Source: Segatella baroniae B14
Lineage (GTDB): Bacteria > Bacteroidota > Bacteroidia > Bacteroidales > Bacteroidaceae
Length of the DNA stretch: 64,000 nucleotides
Direction: 5' to 3'
Assembly: GCF_022024235.1 (NCBI RefSeq)
Contig: NZ_CP091799.1
Span: 908,001-972,000 of the forward strand
This document shows positions 9,078 to 18,639 of the stretch, in pieces. The number at the start of each line of letters is the position of its first letter. Position 1 is the stretch's first letter. Both the position numbers and the translations under genes were made by a program. The notes beneath the pieces were generated by a model. That model saw only the letters and a program-made list of their open reading frames with translations, was not told the DNA's origin and ran no database searches.

Positions 9078-10511
9078 ATGAACAGTAACGATATATTCAA
9101 CAAGAAGGTCATTCCTATCATGGACAAGGTGATGAAAGACCTTCGCCATAAACAGTTGGAAGAGATTGGCAGGCATACGAGCAGTCTGTCATACATCATG
9201 GCTGGTGCAGCAGGTCCCGATGGAGGTATGGCAGCACAGGCCGCCAGCCTTGACTCGCTACGTTATACGGGAAAATGGAACTCAAAGCATACAGAGGACT
9301 ATATCCTGTTGGTTAAGGAAGAACTCAGGAAACAGAAGATTACGGTTACTCCCGATATGGAGAAAAGGATGATTGACAAGATGATTAAGGATGAAATACC
9401 CCGCTCATCTATTGAATACATCCTGAAGAAAGCTGCCTCAAATACCATCTTCTACCTTCCGCAGGCAATGAACAAATCTCCGCTTGAAAACCACATTTCA
9501 GAACAGGCAGAGAAAAAGTACAATCCTTCGCGCCTTGAAAAGGGAACTGGCTATGCCCTTGGTGCTGCTGCAGACTATCTTACGATGGGTGGCATAGGAG
9601 GAAGCTGGTCTGGCGCTGCCCGATTCGTGGGAATAGACCTGGCTGCCAATGCAGTTCTGGACAAGTCTGGTCGTTCAAAGAAGGACGATATCCCCCTGAT
9701 TATTGACCCTAAATACAGAGAACAATACAAGGCAGAACAGGCTAAAAAAACGGATAAAGCTAAATGCTATGAGCATCCCAAACAGCCAGTTTCTGAACCG
9801 GTTACACAGAAGGAAGCATCTGTCAAAGGCTCCGAAAACAATAATCCAACAGAACCAGAGGAAGGACAGCATCAGACAACAACGCAATCCAGCCAAAACA
9901 ATGCTGACGGATGGAGCGGCTTGCTCAATTCTTTCGGACTGAAAGGGATGTCTGATGTCAGTCATAATCTTGGCTACATCCTTGCTATGATGCCGGAACT
10001 GCTTGTAGGTATGCTGACTGGCAAGACACGAATGAAAGTCAAAGACAATCTTATTCCTATAGCGAGCATCGTAGCAGGTTTGTTTGTCAGGAATCCCCTT
10101 CTGAAGATGGTGCTTATCAGCATGGGAGGAGCCAATCTGATTAACAAAGGCGGTCATGAGATTCTGGAAGACAGAAAGGAAACTTCCGCTGGTGTTACAA
10201 AAACGAACTATATGCAGTATAGTGACCAGCCACTGAACCCACGCATACAGGACCCGGAACTAAGAGGAAACTGTTTGATTGCCACCATCGACAAGGTTCC
10301 ATGTACCATTACGCTCTCCCCTATTATCGTTGATGCCTGCAATCAGGGAGCTTTGCCTCTGAATACATTGGCCAATGCCATTCTGAAGAAAAATGATCAG
10401 ATGAAACTAACGGCTCAACAGAACTATAGAGACAGTGAAGTACAACAGACTACCCGTGAGAATTACGAGGAAAGGCAGCAGAGTATTGTACGTCCATTGG
10501 CACAAAGGTAA
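9078..10511 (+). CDS. Hypothetical membrane-associated element protein, 477 aa
   Basis: The N-terminal half is soluble and helical. Around residues 160-190 comes a Gly/Ala-rich stretch (GYALGAAADYLTMGGIGG), then a polar low-complexity linker (about 215-280, rich in Lys, Glu, Gln, Thr), then a second hydrophobic part (about 293-360, including LGYILAMMPELLVGML and IASIVAGLFVRNPLLKMVLI). A C-terminal domain ends in a Gln/Arg-rich tail. Gene order and the small-residue hydrophobic stretches resemble the 7195 product. No family named; likely part of the same transfer or maintenance machinery. Confidence 0.6.
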   Translation: MNSNDIFNKKVIPIMDKVMKDLRHKQLEEIGRHTSSLSYIMAGAAGPDGGMAAQAASLDSLRYTGKWNSKHTEDYILLVKEELRKQKITVTPDMEKRMIDKMIKDEIPRSSIEYILKKAASNTIFYLPQAMNKSPLENHISEQAEKKYNPSRLEKGTGYALGAAADYLTMGGIGGSWSGAARFVGIDLAANAVLDKSGRSKKDDIPLIIDPKYREQYKAEQAKKTDKAKCYEHPKQPVSEPVTQKEASVKGSENNNPTEPEEGQHQTTTQSSQNNADGWSGLLNSFGLKGMSDVSHNLGYILAMMPELLVGMLTGKTRMKVKDNLIPIASIVAGLFVRNPLLKMVLISMGGANLINKGGHEILEDRKETSAGVTKTNYMQYSDQPLNPRIQDPELRGNCLIATIDKVPCTITLSPIIVDACNQGALPLNTLANAILKKNDQMKLTAQQNYRDSEVQQTTRENYEERQQSIVRPLAQR

Positions 10512-10538
10512 AACAGGTACAAATCTAAATATACGCTT

Positions 10539-13013
10539 ATGACAGAAAAGAATCAGCATGAAAAGAATGCAGCAGAACGCCAGGTCGAACTGCTCATCAA
10601 CGCACTGAAAAGTGCCAGACAAAATGGTGGTGTATGGTTGAATCCATCTTCCAAGACTGCGCCACAGTTCTATCCCAAGGGGGCGACCGTATCACCCTTC
10701 AATTCCCTCATATTGGCGCTTCACAGCGACCAGAACGGCTACAAAACCAACCTGTACACCCTGTTTAGTGAAGCCAAGAAACGAGGAGAAAGTGTTAAGG
10801 GAAGCGAAAAAGGCGTACCTTTCATCTGGTATAGCTGGAATGAGTATGTCAACAAAGAGAATCCCGAAGATAAAATTTCACGTACAGATTATCTGAAGCT
10901 GACTGCCGAACAGCAGGAGCAGTACAAGGGTGTCCGCAGCCGTGAGATGCGCATTCTCTTCAACATTGATCAGACTACCCTACCATTTGTAGCAAAAGAA
11001 GCCTATGCCAGTGTTGTATCAGAACACGGAAGCGCTGAAGACCGAGGTGTGGCAAACAGCAACCTCGCAGCTATAACAGTCAACGACATGCTTTTGAAGG
11101 CACGTGAGAACATGGTGGATGTACGCATGTCAGACAATGGTATTGCCTTTTACCACAAACGAGAGGATTATGTTTCCATCCCCTCTGAGGAAAACTATGA
11201 CAGCCCAGATGACCGTGCTCGTGATGTGGTTGCCCAACTTATCAGTGCAACAGGGCATCCGCAGCGTCTGAACCGTGAAGGTATCATGGCACAGGGTGGC
11301 AAGATGACTACTGACGATGCTACCAGACAGAATGCGCTTGTCAACGAACTTGCCACAGGAGTCCGACTGCTCAGTATGGGTATTCAGGCAAAACTTTCAC
11401 CTGAAAGCATGAAGATGGTAGATTACTGGGAGCGTGAACTCAAAGAGAATCCCTGTTTGATAGACAGTATAGAGACAGATGTCAACCAAGCGGTGGATAT
11501 GTTGGAAAGGATGGAAAAAGGCGAGAAGATTGAGAAGAAACCTTCGCTGACCGACCAGCGTATTGACGCACTTCATGAAAGCGTGAACAAACACTATTAT
11601 ATAGCCGACGAAATCAGGAATATTCCGAACAGGGACACAAAAGAGATGGTGATAGTACGTGACAAAGCAGGAAAGACCGCAGATGTCATCCTGCCTGCCG
11701 GAGCCTCACTTACTGTAGATAATGAAGTGCCAGGCATGAACAAGACCCGTATAGAGTCTGCCCTTAAAAAAGAAGGATTTGATACCGTAAAGTTCTTCAA
11801 TCCCGATGGCATCCATGGTTATCATCCAGATGATAGCCGCTTCGAAGATAAGGAAGTCTGTGTTTCCCGACTCATCAACTGGAATCTGAAGGAATTGGCA
11901 CAGATTGATGTCAGTGAAGCCATCAAGCGTTCTGGCAGCATCGACTTTGAGAAGATTCTTATGCTCAAAGATGATGCAGGGAAATGGGTGATGTATATGA
12001 AGCCTCAGAACGAGACTTCCATTGCTATATATCCTGACAAGAATGATGTCAGTCTCTTCTTCAATACCATACGAGAAGGTAATGATGAAAAGTCCGAGCA
12101 GGTACGCTTCGACATGGCACAGAAGTATTATAATCAGTTCAAAGACAATTCTGCTCTGAAAGTTGAACTTTTCAAAAGTGACGCTACTGCGGAAGAACTC
12201 AGCAGAATAGAGCGAGTAAACATTTTCAAGACCAAAGAACAGGAGAACAAACCAAGCCGACTTCTCTGCATCGCTAAGATTGCCGGCATGGAGAAGATAC
12301 CTCCCCGTGAAGTCAGTCAGGAACAATGGCAGCGACTATGGCTTGCTGATGACATGCGCGATTTCAAGACCCATCTTGCAGCCACACTCTTTGCAGATGT
12401 ACTCCGTCAAGGCAAAACCGAATCAGTTGGTCTGGGCACTGACAAGAACGAGCAGGAGGCTCAGACAGAGTCCAGGGAACAAACTCAGCAAGCTGCATTC
12501 CAGGAAGATAACGACAGACAGGAAGCAGAACAGAAGGAATCAGCAGAGGAGAAAGAAAAACAGCAGAAAAAAGCCGATAAAGAGGCATCTGAGGAGGAAG
12601 CCAAGACTGCAACGCTCTCCCCTATGCTCCGTCAGTTTCTTGACCTTAAAAAGAAACATCCCGATGCTCTTCTGCTTTTTCGTTGCGGTGATTGTTACGA
12701 GACATATAAGGAAGATGCGGAGAAATCTTCGAAGATTCTTGGCATCACACTGACCAAGAGCACAAAGAATATGGATGATAAGGGCAAGCCCCTTGCGATG
12801 GCAGGTTTTCCCTACCACGCACTTGACATCTATCTTCCCAAGCTCATCCGTGCTGGAGAGCGTGTGGCAATCTGTGACCAGCTGGAAGCACCACGTCAGA
12901 CCACAAGAAGAAGTATCAGTGAGCTGGTCAGTCCGGGAATTGCATCACAACAGGAGCAAACCGACCAGAAACAGGGAGTCAGACATGAGGAAAGCCAAGG
13001 ATTCCATCGTTAA
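10539..13013 (+). CDS. ArdC-N-like protein fused to a MutS mismatch-recognition domain
   Basis: 824 residues. Residues about 10-150 resemble the ArdC N-terminal ssDNA-binding domain ([10 protein letters not shown] to the [18 protein letters not shown] and [10 protein letters not shown] segments). The middle is a long region of unknown fold, then a Glu/Lys/Gln-rich linker (about 625-690). Residues about 694-810 match MutS domain [55 protein letters not shown]. The mismatch-stacking Phe of the MutS Phe-x-Glu motif is Cys here (CYE). No MutS ATPase or clamp is present. It may bind incoming single-stranded or mismatched DNA during transfer. Confidence 0.75.
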   Translation: MTEKNQHEKNAAERQVELLINALKSARQNGGVWLNPSSKTAPQFYPKGATVSPFNSLILALHSDQNGYKTNLYTLFSEAKKRGESVKGSEKGVPFIWYSWNEYVNKENPEDKISRTDYLKLTAEQQEQYKGVRSREMRILFNIDQTTLPFVAKEAYASVVSEHGSAEDRGVANSNLAAITVNDMLLKARENMVDVRMSDNGIAFYHKREDYVSIPSEENYDSPDDRARDVVAQLISATGHPQRLNREGIMAQGGKMTTDDATRQNALVNELATGVRLLSMGIQAKLSPESMKMVDYWERELKENPCLIDSIETDVNQAVDMLERMEKGEKIEKKPSLTDQRIDALHESVNKHYYIADEIRNIPNRDTKEMVIVRDKAGKTADVILPAGASLTVDNEVPGMNKTRIESALKKEGFDTVKFFNPDGIHGYHPDDSRFEDKEVCVSRLINWNLKELAQIDVSEAIKRSGSIDFEKILMLKDDAGKWVMYMKPQNETSIAIYPDKNDVSLFFNTIREGNDEKSEQVRFDMAQKYYNQFKDNSALKVELFKSDATAEELSRIERVNIFKTKEQENKPSRLLCIAKIAGMEKIPPREVSQEQWQRLWLADDMRDFKTHLAATLFADVLRQGKTESVGLGTDKNEQEAQTESREQTQQAAFQEDNDRQEAEQKESAEEKEKQQKKADKEASEEEAKTATLSPMLRQFLDLKKKHPDALLLFRCGDCYETYKEDAEKSSKILGITLTKSTKNMDDKGKPLAMAGFPYHALDIYLPKLIRAGERVAICDQLEAPRQTTRRSISELVSPGIASQQEQTDQKQGVRHEESQGFHR

Positions 13014-13035
13014 CAATTAAAAAATACAGAATACA

Positions 13036-14652
13036 GTGACCAAATCCAGAGAAGATTATATCAACCAGTATGCTGAGTATGCTATGTTGCAGATGCGCAA
13101 ATATGGCATACCAGCATCTGTAACGCTGGCTCAGGGTATCATTGAGTCAGCAGACGGAAAAAGTATGCTTTCCAGAACAGCCAACAACCATTTTGGCGTA
13201 AAGGGAGAGTTTAATGGAGCGTATATCCTTGCCAACGATGACAAGCCTAACGAGAAGTTTAAGAAGTATGACAATGTCGGCCAGAGCTATGAAGACCACT
13301 CTAAGGTACTCATGAGTGACCGTTATCGGAAGTACTGTGCAAAGCTTGCTCCTGACGACTATCGAGGATGGGCTACAGGCATCAAGGCAGGAGGTTATGC
13401 AAGTTCCAAAACCTACGTGAATACGATATGTGGCATCATTGAAAGTGCCAATCTACAGAAGTATGACAAAATGGTCATAGAACAGGCGCAAAAGGAAGGC
13501 AAGAAGATTGGCTCAGCAGACTACCGTAACAGTGATAACTCTGCAAAAGTCCTGTCGGTCCAGACACAAGGGCTGAATGCGAAGCCAGAATCCAATGGTC
13601 TCTATTCCCTTCCATTACAACGTTCGGAGTTCCTGCTCGTCACTTCACCTTTTGGGAACCGTCGTGACCCAATGGATCAGAACAGAACTCAGTTTCATGC
13701 AGGTATTGACATCCACTGCAAGAATGAACCGTTACTGGCGACAGAGAATAACGGCAAAATTGTGGGAGTAAACCACAACACCAATAATGGTGGCGGAAAA
13801 ACCGTTACCATCGAGTATAACCGTCAGGATGGAACCAGGTATCAGACAACCTATATGCACATGTCCACTATTGATGTAAAAGTCGGCGATACCGTCCATG
13901 CAGGTCAGAAGATTGGTGTCTCGGGAAATACCGGAACAAGATCAACTGGCCCACATCTGCATTTCGAAGTCAAGACTATAGGCGAAGACGGTACACGACG
14001 CAATATCGACCCCGCGGCATATATTGCAGAAATCTGTCAGAAAGGTGGATTGTCTCAACAACTACTCAGTAATGGTAAGGACCTTCTTGCGAAATACAAG
14101 GTAGATAATCCCGTAACGGTTGAAAATGGTGCTGCCATTGGCCAGCAACGTCAGGAAGATTTGTCTCCAGAGGGATGGATGAAGAAACTACTTTCTTCAG
14201 AGGATAGTGGCACTGGTCTTGGCATAGATGGCGACCCCGTCATGGAGATGGCCATGGGAATGTTTTCTTCACTGATGGTACTTGCCCTGCAGATTGACAA
14301 CAAAAGCCAGGAAGAAAAAATGTCGGCCGTAACAGAGGCTGCAATCAGCAAAAGAATAAACCTAACACAACTGGTACCAGCCATGAAATCGTGTGTTCTC
14401 TTGCTGGATGAATCAGGAAATGCTTCTCTTGAAATGGCAAATGGCAACCAGTCCATAAAACACCGTCTCAGCAACGCTGAAATGCAGAAAATAGCTGCTG
14501 CCCTCAATGATAGCACGTTGAGTGATGACGTAAAACGACAGCGAATAGCCGGCATCATCAGCAATATCGGTATCAGTCAGCAAATGTCCCAAAACTATGA
14601 ACTGGCACGTGATCAGCAGGAGACTCAGAGTGAAACCCTTCAGCGAAGATAG
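13036..14652 (+). CDS. Bifunctional glucosaminidase / M23 peptidase
   Basis: 538 residues from a GTG start. Residues about 5-145 form a GH73-type N-acetylglucosaminidase (VTLAQGIIESADGKSML, NNHFGVKGEF, YRGWATGIKAGGYASS). Residues about 195-335 form a complete M23 domain: FHAGIDIH (zinc His and Asp near 221 and 225), YMHMS, and GPHLHFEV (His near 306 and 308). A helical C-terminal domain of about 170 residues is unassigned. Two activities cutting glycan and peptide bonds fit a transfer-associated wall hydrolase (VirB1-like role). No signal peptide is visible, so export would need another route or a different start. Confidence 0.85.
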   Translation: MTKSREDYINQYAEYAMLQMRKYGIPASVTLAQGIIESADGKSMLSRTANNHFGVKGEFNGAYILANDDKPNEKFKKYDNVGQSYEDHSKVLMSDRYRKYCAKLAPDDYRGWATGIKAGGYASSKTYVNTICGIIESANLQKYDKMVIEQAQKEGKKIGSADYRNSDNSAKVLSVQTQGLNAKPESNGLYSLPLQRSEFLLVTSPFGNRRDPMDQNRTQFHAGIDIHCKNEPLLATENNGKIVGVNHNTNNGGGKTVTIEYNRQDGTRYQTTYMHMSTIDVKVGDTVHAGQKIGVSGNTGTRSTGPHLHFEVKTIGEDGTRRNIDPAAYIAEICQKGGLSQQLLSNGKDLLAKYKVDNPVTVENGAAIGQQRQEDLSPEGWMKKLLSSEDSGTGLGIDGDPVMEMAMGMFSSLMVLALQIDNKSQEEKMSAVTEAAISKRINLTQLVPAMKSCVLLLDESGNASLEMANGNQSIKHRLSNAEMQKIAAALNDSTLSDDVKRQRIAGIISNIGISQQMSQNYELARDQQETQSETLQRR

Positions 14653-14700
14653 CCAATAAAAGAACAGCCCCCAGACTAACAATTATAAAAAAAGAATATT

Positions 14701-15333
14701 ATGATTAAATGTATTGTAACAGTTTGCGGTACACTTTCCCGAACAGCGATAAAGCGTACCAACAGAGAAGGCAATCCTTTCTCTGCTTTCGGAATCAAAG
14801 TGATCATTCCTGACAATACAGGAAATGACAAGGTCATTGAAATCAGCGTAGCCAAAGATGGTGACGAAGATCTTTCCATGCTTACTATTGGCAGTCGTAT
14901 TGAGGTCACAGGTGTACTCACCTTTCACAAAAAAGAGGATAACATATGGCTTAACATCTCTGCCACCGGCATCAACTCTTTCAATGCTGGAAACAAGGAC
15001 AGTATCACCGGAGATATGGAGTTTCGCGGCACACTTGGCAAGAAAACCATCGAAATAAAGAAAGACAAGAAAGGCAAACCTTTCAAGATTTTCTTTGCTT
15101 ACAGTTCTGAACGTATCACATCTGCAACAGAGAATGAAGACGCGAAATATGCCTTTATCTGGGTACGTTTCGTCCAGTTCAATGCTATCGGTTCGGATTG
15201 GCTTGCGCCATCTGTTGGAGTCGATGTCAAGGGAGATTTGAACCTGACCGTGTATAACAACAACATCAGTCTGGGCTGCCGTGTCAAGGAACTTACACAG
15301 TGGGACAAGACGCAACATGGAACTAATGCATGA
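14701..15333 (+). CDS. OB-fold single-stranded-DNA-binding-like protein
   Basis: 210 residues with two consecutive beta-rich modules of OB type. The first reads VTVCGTLSRTAIKRTNREG to SRIEVTGVLTFHKKEDNIWLN; the second reads MEFRGTLGKKTIEIKKDKKGKP to GVDVKGDLNLTVYNNNISLG. The pattern of a modified-DNA or SSB-like strand followed by GDL-V---NN-I-L is typical of OB-fold SSB relatives on Bacteroidales elements. It sits next to two ArdC-type proteins, consistent with protection of transferred single strands. It overlaps the next gene by ATGA. Confidence 0.6.
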   Translation: MIKCIVTVCGTLSRTAIKRTNREGNPFSAFGIKVIIPDNTGNDKVIEISVAKDGDEDLSMLTIGSRIEVTGVLTFHKKEDNIWLNISATGINSFNAGNKDSITGDMEFRGTLGKKTIEIKKDKKGKPFKIFFAYSSERITSATENEDAKYAFIWVRFVQFNAIGSDWLAPSVGVDVKGDLNLTVYNNNISLGCRVKELTQWDKTQHGTNA

Positions 15334-16877
15334 AGCCTATGACAAAAGAAAACAAACATTACAACGTTGATGGTCATTCAGCAGAAGACCGTGCGCTTGA
15401 CAAGTTTGCAGAGCTTATGATTGAAAAGCTGGAGACCATTCAGAGCGACTGGAAAAAACCATGGTTCACCAAGGGAGCCTTTGTTGCCTTGCCTAAAAAT
15501 CTCAGCGGACGTGAGTACAATGGCATGAACTCACTTATGCTGATGATGCAGGCTGAGAAACATGGCTATGAGCTTCCCGTATGGTGCACCTTTGACCGTG
15601 TTACCGGTCTAAACTTCACAAAGGACAAGCAAGGAGAAAGAACGCAAACCCGAGATTCTGAGGGCAAAACCCTACCACGCGTAGCAGTCAACAAGGGCGA
15701 AAAGAGCTTTCCAGTCTTCATTACGACATTTACTTGCGTTGATTCTGAGACGAAGGAACGAATCAAGTACGATGACTACAAGAAACTTAGCGAGGAGGAA
15801 AGAGCCCGATACAATGTCTATCCTAAGCTCCAGGTCTATAATGTATTCAACGTAGCACAGACAAACATCTGTGAAGCACGCCCAGAACTCTACCAGAAAT
15901 TGTTAGAACAGAACACACAACAGAAAGTTCCAGAAGTCCAGGAAGGTGAGCAGTTTATTTTCCCTGCCATCGACCACATGATTACGCATAATGAATGGAT
16001 TTGTCCTATCAAACCGACTTACGGGGACGATGCCTACTATTCCATCAGCAAGGCAGAAATTGTCATCCCTGAGAAGAAACAGTTCAAGAGCGGAGAGTCT
16101 TTCTATGCCAATCTTGCACATGAGATGGCACACTCTACAGGTGCAGAACAACACTTGAACAGACTACAACCAACATCCTTTGGTTCAAAGGAATATGCAC
16201 GTGAAGAATTGGTTGCAGAATTGACAGCAGCTCTGACTTCCCAGCGTTATGGCATGAGTAAAGTCATCAAGGAAGACAGCGTACCCTATCTGAAAAACTG
16301 GCTTGATTCTCTGAAGGAAGAACCATCTTATATCAAGAACGTTCTTCAGGATGTCAAGAGGGCATCGAGCATGATCAATCAGTATATCGACAAGGTTCAG
16401 CTTCAGTTGGACGATGGTGTAGAAGTCAGTCAGGATGAGACGCAAAAAGAAAGTATCAGTTATGGCTCCTATGATATACCAAAGTGGGCACTCCCCTATA
16501 TTCTGAATGGTGATACTTCTGGTATCAGCGACCGTGAACTGGAACTGATTGACACCTTTCTTGACCATCATTTTCCCGAAGGGTTCATCCCGGAAGTAGA
16601 AGAAGGCAAGGATAAAGAGCTCAACCTCTACCCCGCTTTTGGCGAGAAAAATGAGAATGCCATTACAGACAAAGGAGAATCCCCTTTTCTAGCCGTAGAG
16701 ACCGTGTCTGTCAGGTTCGAATCACCTGGCTACTTTGAGGTGCGTTCAGAAGAACCATCTGGATATGCCACTGAAGTTGTAACAGACAACACACAGGACA
16801 TACATGCCGCCAAAGATGTTCCACAACAACAGGAACAAGAGGAGGAAGAAGATGTTCATTATCATCGAGGAAGATAG
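15330..16877 (+). CDS. ArdC-like antirestriction protein
   Basis: 515 residues. The N-terminal ArdC ssDNA-binding domain spans about 15-160 (DWKKPWFTKGAF, NGMNSLMLMMQAEKHG, VFNVAQTN). A metallopeptidase-like domain follows with the zincin motif HEMAHSTGAEQHLNR (about 263-277) and EELVAELTAAL downstream. This is the canonical ArdC architecture, which protects entering single-stranded plasmid DNA from type I restriction. The C-terminal 150 residues are acidic and linker-like. The start ATG overlaps the stop of the OB-fold gene (ATGA), showing translational coupling; a second ATG lies 9 bp further in. Confidence 0.85.
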   Translation: MKPMTKENKHYNVDGHSAEDRALDKFAELMIEKLETIQSDWKKPWFTKGAFVALPKNLSGREYNGMNSLMLMMQAEKHGYELPVWCTFDRVTGLNFTKDKQGERTQTRDSEGKTLPRVAVNKGEKSFPVFITTFTCVDSETKERIKYDDYKKLSEEERARYNVYPKLQVYNVFNVAQTNICEARPELYQKLLEQNTQQKVPEVQEGEQFIFPAIDHMITHNEWICPIKPTYGDDAYYSISKAEIVIPEKKQFKSGESFYANLAHEMAHSTGAEQHLNRLQPTSFGSKEYAREELVAELTAALTSQRYGMSKVIKEDSVPYLKNWLDSLKEEPSYIKNVLQDVKRASSMINQYIDKVQLQLDDGVEVSQDETQKESISYGSYDIPKWALPYILNGDTSGISDRELELIDTFLDHHFPEGFIPEVEEGKDKELNLYPAFGEKNENAITDKGESPFLAVETVSVRFESPGYFEVRSEEPSGYATEVVTDNTQDIHAAKDVPQQQEQEEEEDVHYHRGR

Positions 16878-16998
16878 TTTTGAAACTATCAAAGGATTGC
16901 AGAGGATTACCATTACTGATAATACTCTGCTTTTGTTATGGGAAAAACAAAGGGCACCGCTCAGAGAGCAGCACCCTTTCTTGTTTTACATGGGATGA
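16852..16998 (+). CDS. Possible small protein overlapping the operon end
   Basis: 48-codon frame beginning MFIIIEEDSFETIKGLQ, preceded by a purine-rich GGAGGAAGAA stretch that would be a strong ribosome-binding site, though it also codes for the Glu run at the end of ArdC. The last third runs through the terminator hairpin at 16944-16986, which argues against strong conservation. No family known. Uncertain. Confidence 0.35.
   Translation: MFIIIEEDSFETIKGLQRITITDNTLLLLWEKQRAPLREQHPFLFYMG
16944..16986 (+). terminator. Terminator hairpin at the end of the transfer operon
   Basis: Arms AAACAAAGGG and CCCTTTCTTGTTT enclose an inner GCTC/GAGC pairing. It lies between the + strand operon and the convergent OmpA-type gene ending at 17004, so it may serve both strands. 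Confidence 0.6.
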
Positions 16999-17003
16999 GT
17001 CTT

Positions 17004-18434
17004 TCAAAAAGAAAGTATCACACAACTGTTACGATTAGCGGTAACAGGAGAAAAACTGTCAATACCGCCGATGGGATGAATAGTAATGTTTCTGGAATCA
17101 ACTCCACGCTCAATCATTAGCCTTTTGATGAATTCAGCACGTTTGGTACTCAATTCGCAGTTGATAGCTTCAGTACCTGTAGCAGAATCTGCTGCCCCAC
17201 TGATTTTCATTTTAAGACCATATTTCACTGCAATTCCAGCAATTCCCTCAATATTGAGCAGCTGACTAGGTTCTGTCAGTTCATCAGTGCCAATCTTGAA
17301 GAAGAAATAGACGGGAGCACCAATACAACCATTACTGTCATTCATACTGACCAGACAATCATGCTTGTACCCATCGATAGCATTCTCAGTTCTCTCATCT
17401 TGATTATAGCCACTTTTCTTCATTGAGTTCTGTGTGTTCTCCGACCTTCCGTTCAATCCCTTGTCATTCATACGGGCACGCAGCGAATTGAGTCCAGAAT
17501 AGTTATTCTTCGGAAACAGTCGTTTGGAGGCTATCATCCCTTTTTGTTCAACGGAATCTCCATATATATCGAGCAATCCTTCTATCTCCAGGATCTTGTG
17601 ATACTCCGCAATGATGCGGACATCTTCAACATGACGGTCTTTCAATCTGTTGCAGTATTCCATGAGTCTGTCGTTCTGATTTATGTATGGTCTTGCATCG
17701 ATAACACGCTTCCATCCTGGCTTTCCTAAGGTGAGAGAAAGACCAGCACTCAGATTAAGCATATTGTCTCCAAAACGGTTTGATGCACCTGCAGCATCAA
17801 AGCTCCTGAAGGTGGTCATGCCGCTAAACTCGGCAGTCAGGTAAAGGCGGTTTGTCATTCGGCAACGTCCTTGTATGCCGTAAGAGAATGCAAAGGGGTG
17901 AGTATCACCGCACATTTTGCCATAGTTACCATTGGATTGAAAATCCTTATTATGAATCATACCGACTCCAACAAAAGGAATGACATCCCATCTGGATAAT
18001 CCCTGGTCATTCAGACAGAAATCATGTGTCAGGTTATATAAAAAATCCGCATGAACATATCTGTATTTTCTGGTCTCCAGCTGACAGTCTTTGAATTCCA
18101 TTCCCTGCCAAGCGATACGTCCACCGATAGCAGGTGTAAACCATTTGCCGACATTCACCTGAATGACAGGTCTTGTCCGGTCAAACAAGTCTGCACATCC
18201 CAAAGGAGAGCCGACGAAAGCAGATGTTCCACCCTGAATATTCAGGAACCAGTTTGAGCGCCAATCTCCCCCTAAAGTAACAGATGAAAGATAAGCAGGT
18301 CTGAGAGGAGTCAAAAGAGACGCCTCCCCAGATTCCTCCATATCAAAGAGACTGTCGCTCTTTGATATGGATGCGTGTGTCTGGACAACTGATGCCAAAG
18401 ACAGCACAAAAATAAATGTAGTTTTATAAAACAT
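17004..18434 (-). CDS. OmpA-family outer-membrane protein
   Basis: 476 residues from ATG 18434, chosen because it begins a clean signal peptide (MFYKTTFIFVLSLASVVQTH); the frame stays open 25 codons further upstream. The N-terminal part up to about residue 260 is rich in alternating aromatic/polar strands typical of an outer-membrane beta-barrel (RSNWFLNIQGGTSAFVG, FAFSYGIQGRCRMTNRLYLT, NLSAGLSLTLGKPGW). The C-terminal 110 residues resemble an OmpA peptidoglycan-binding domain (MKISGAADSATGTEAIN, LSTKRAEFIKRLMIERGVD). It could anchor a mating structure or act as an exclusion factor. An operator-like repeat lies 118 bp upstream. Confidence 0.75.
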   Translation of the reverse strand: MFYKTTFIFVLSLASVVQTHASISKSDSLFDMEESGEASLLTPLRPAYLSSVTLGGDWRSNWFLNIQGGTSAFVGSPLGCADLFDRTRPVIQVNVGKWFTPAIGGRIAWQGMEFKDCQLETRKYRYVHADFLYNLTHDFCLNDQGLSRWDVIPFVGVGMIHNKDFQSNGNYGKMCGDTHPFAFSYGIQGRCRMTNRLYLTAEFSGMTTFRSFDAAGASNRFGDNMLNLSAGLSLTLGKPGWKRVIDARPYINQNDRLMEYCNRLKDRHVEDVRIIAEYHKILEIEGLLDIYGDSVEQKGMIASKRLFPKNNYSGLNSLRARMNDKGLNGRSENTQNSMKKSGYNQDERTENAIDGYKHDCLVSMNDSNGCIGAPVYFFFKIGTDELTEPSQLLNIEGIAGIAVKYGLKMKISGAADSATGTEAINCELSTKRAEFIKRLMIERGVDSRNITIHPIGGIDSFSPVTANRNSCVILSF

Positions 18435-18551
18435 GTTTCTTACTAATATCTGTTGTTGATTTTCAAATGCAGGCACAAAGAAACGATGTTTTTTCCTATC
18501 ATATTCCATTATTTATAAGTTCTCCACATCTACTTAACACTTATTTATATC

Positions 18552-18583
18552 CGAGTATGATTTTACATAACGAATCAAACTCG
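18552..18583. promoter_or_regulatory. Operator-like inverted repeat, copy 2
   Basis: 32-bp inverted repeat with half-sites CGAGTATGATT and AATCAAACTCG, the reverse-oriented counterpart of the copy at 847-878 and of equal length. It lies upstream of the OmpA-type gene (start 18434) and downstream of the relaxase gene. Conservation of both arms and spacing but not of the centre indicates selection on a protein-binding site. Confidence 0.6.
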
Positions 18584-18639
18584 CGGTTATTCCTGACAAT
18601 AAGAATAACCACGAGAATGAACATAAAAAGCAGATATTG

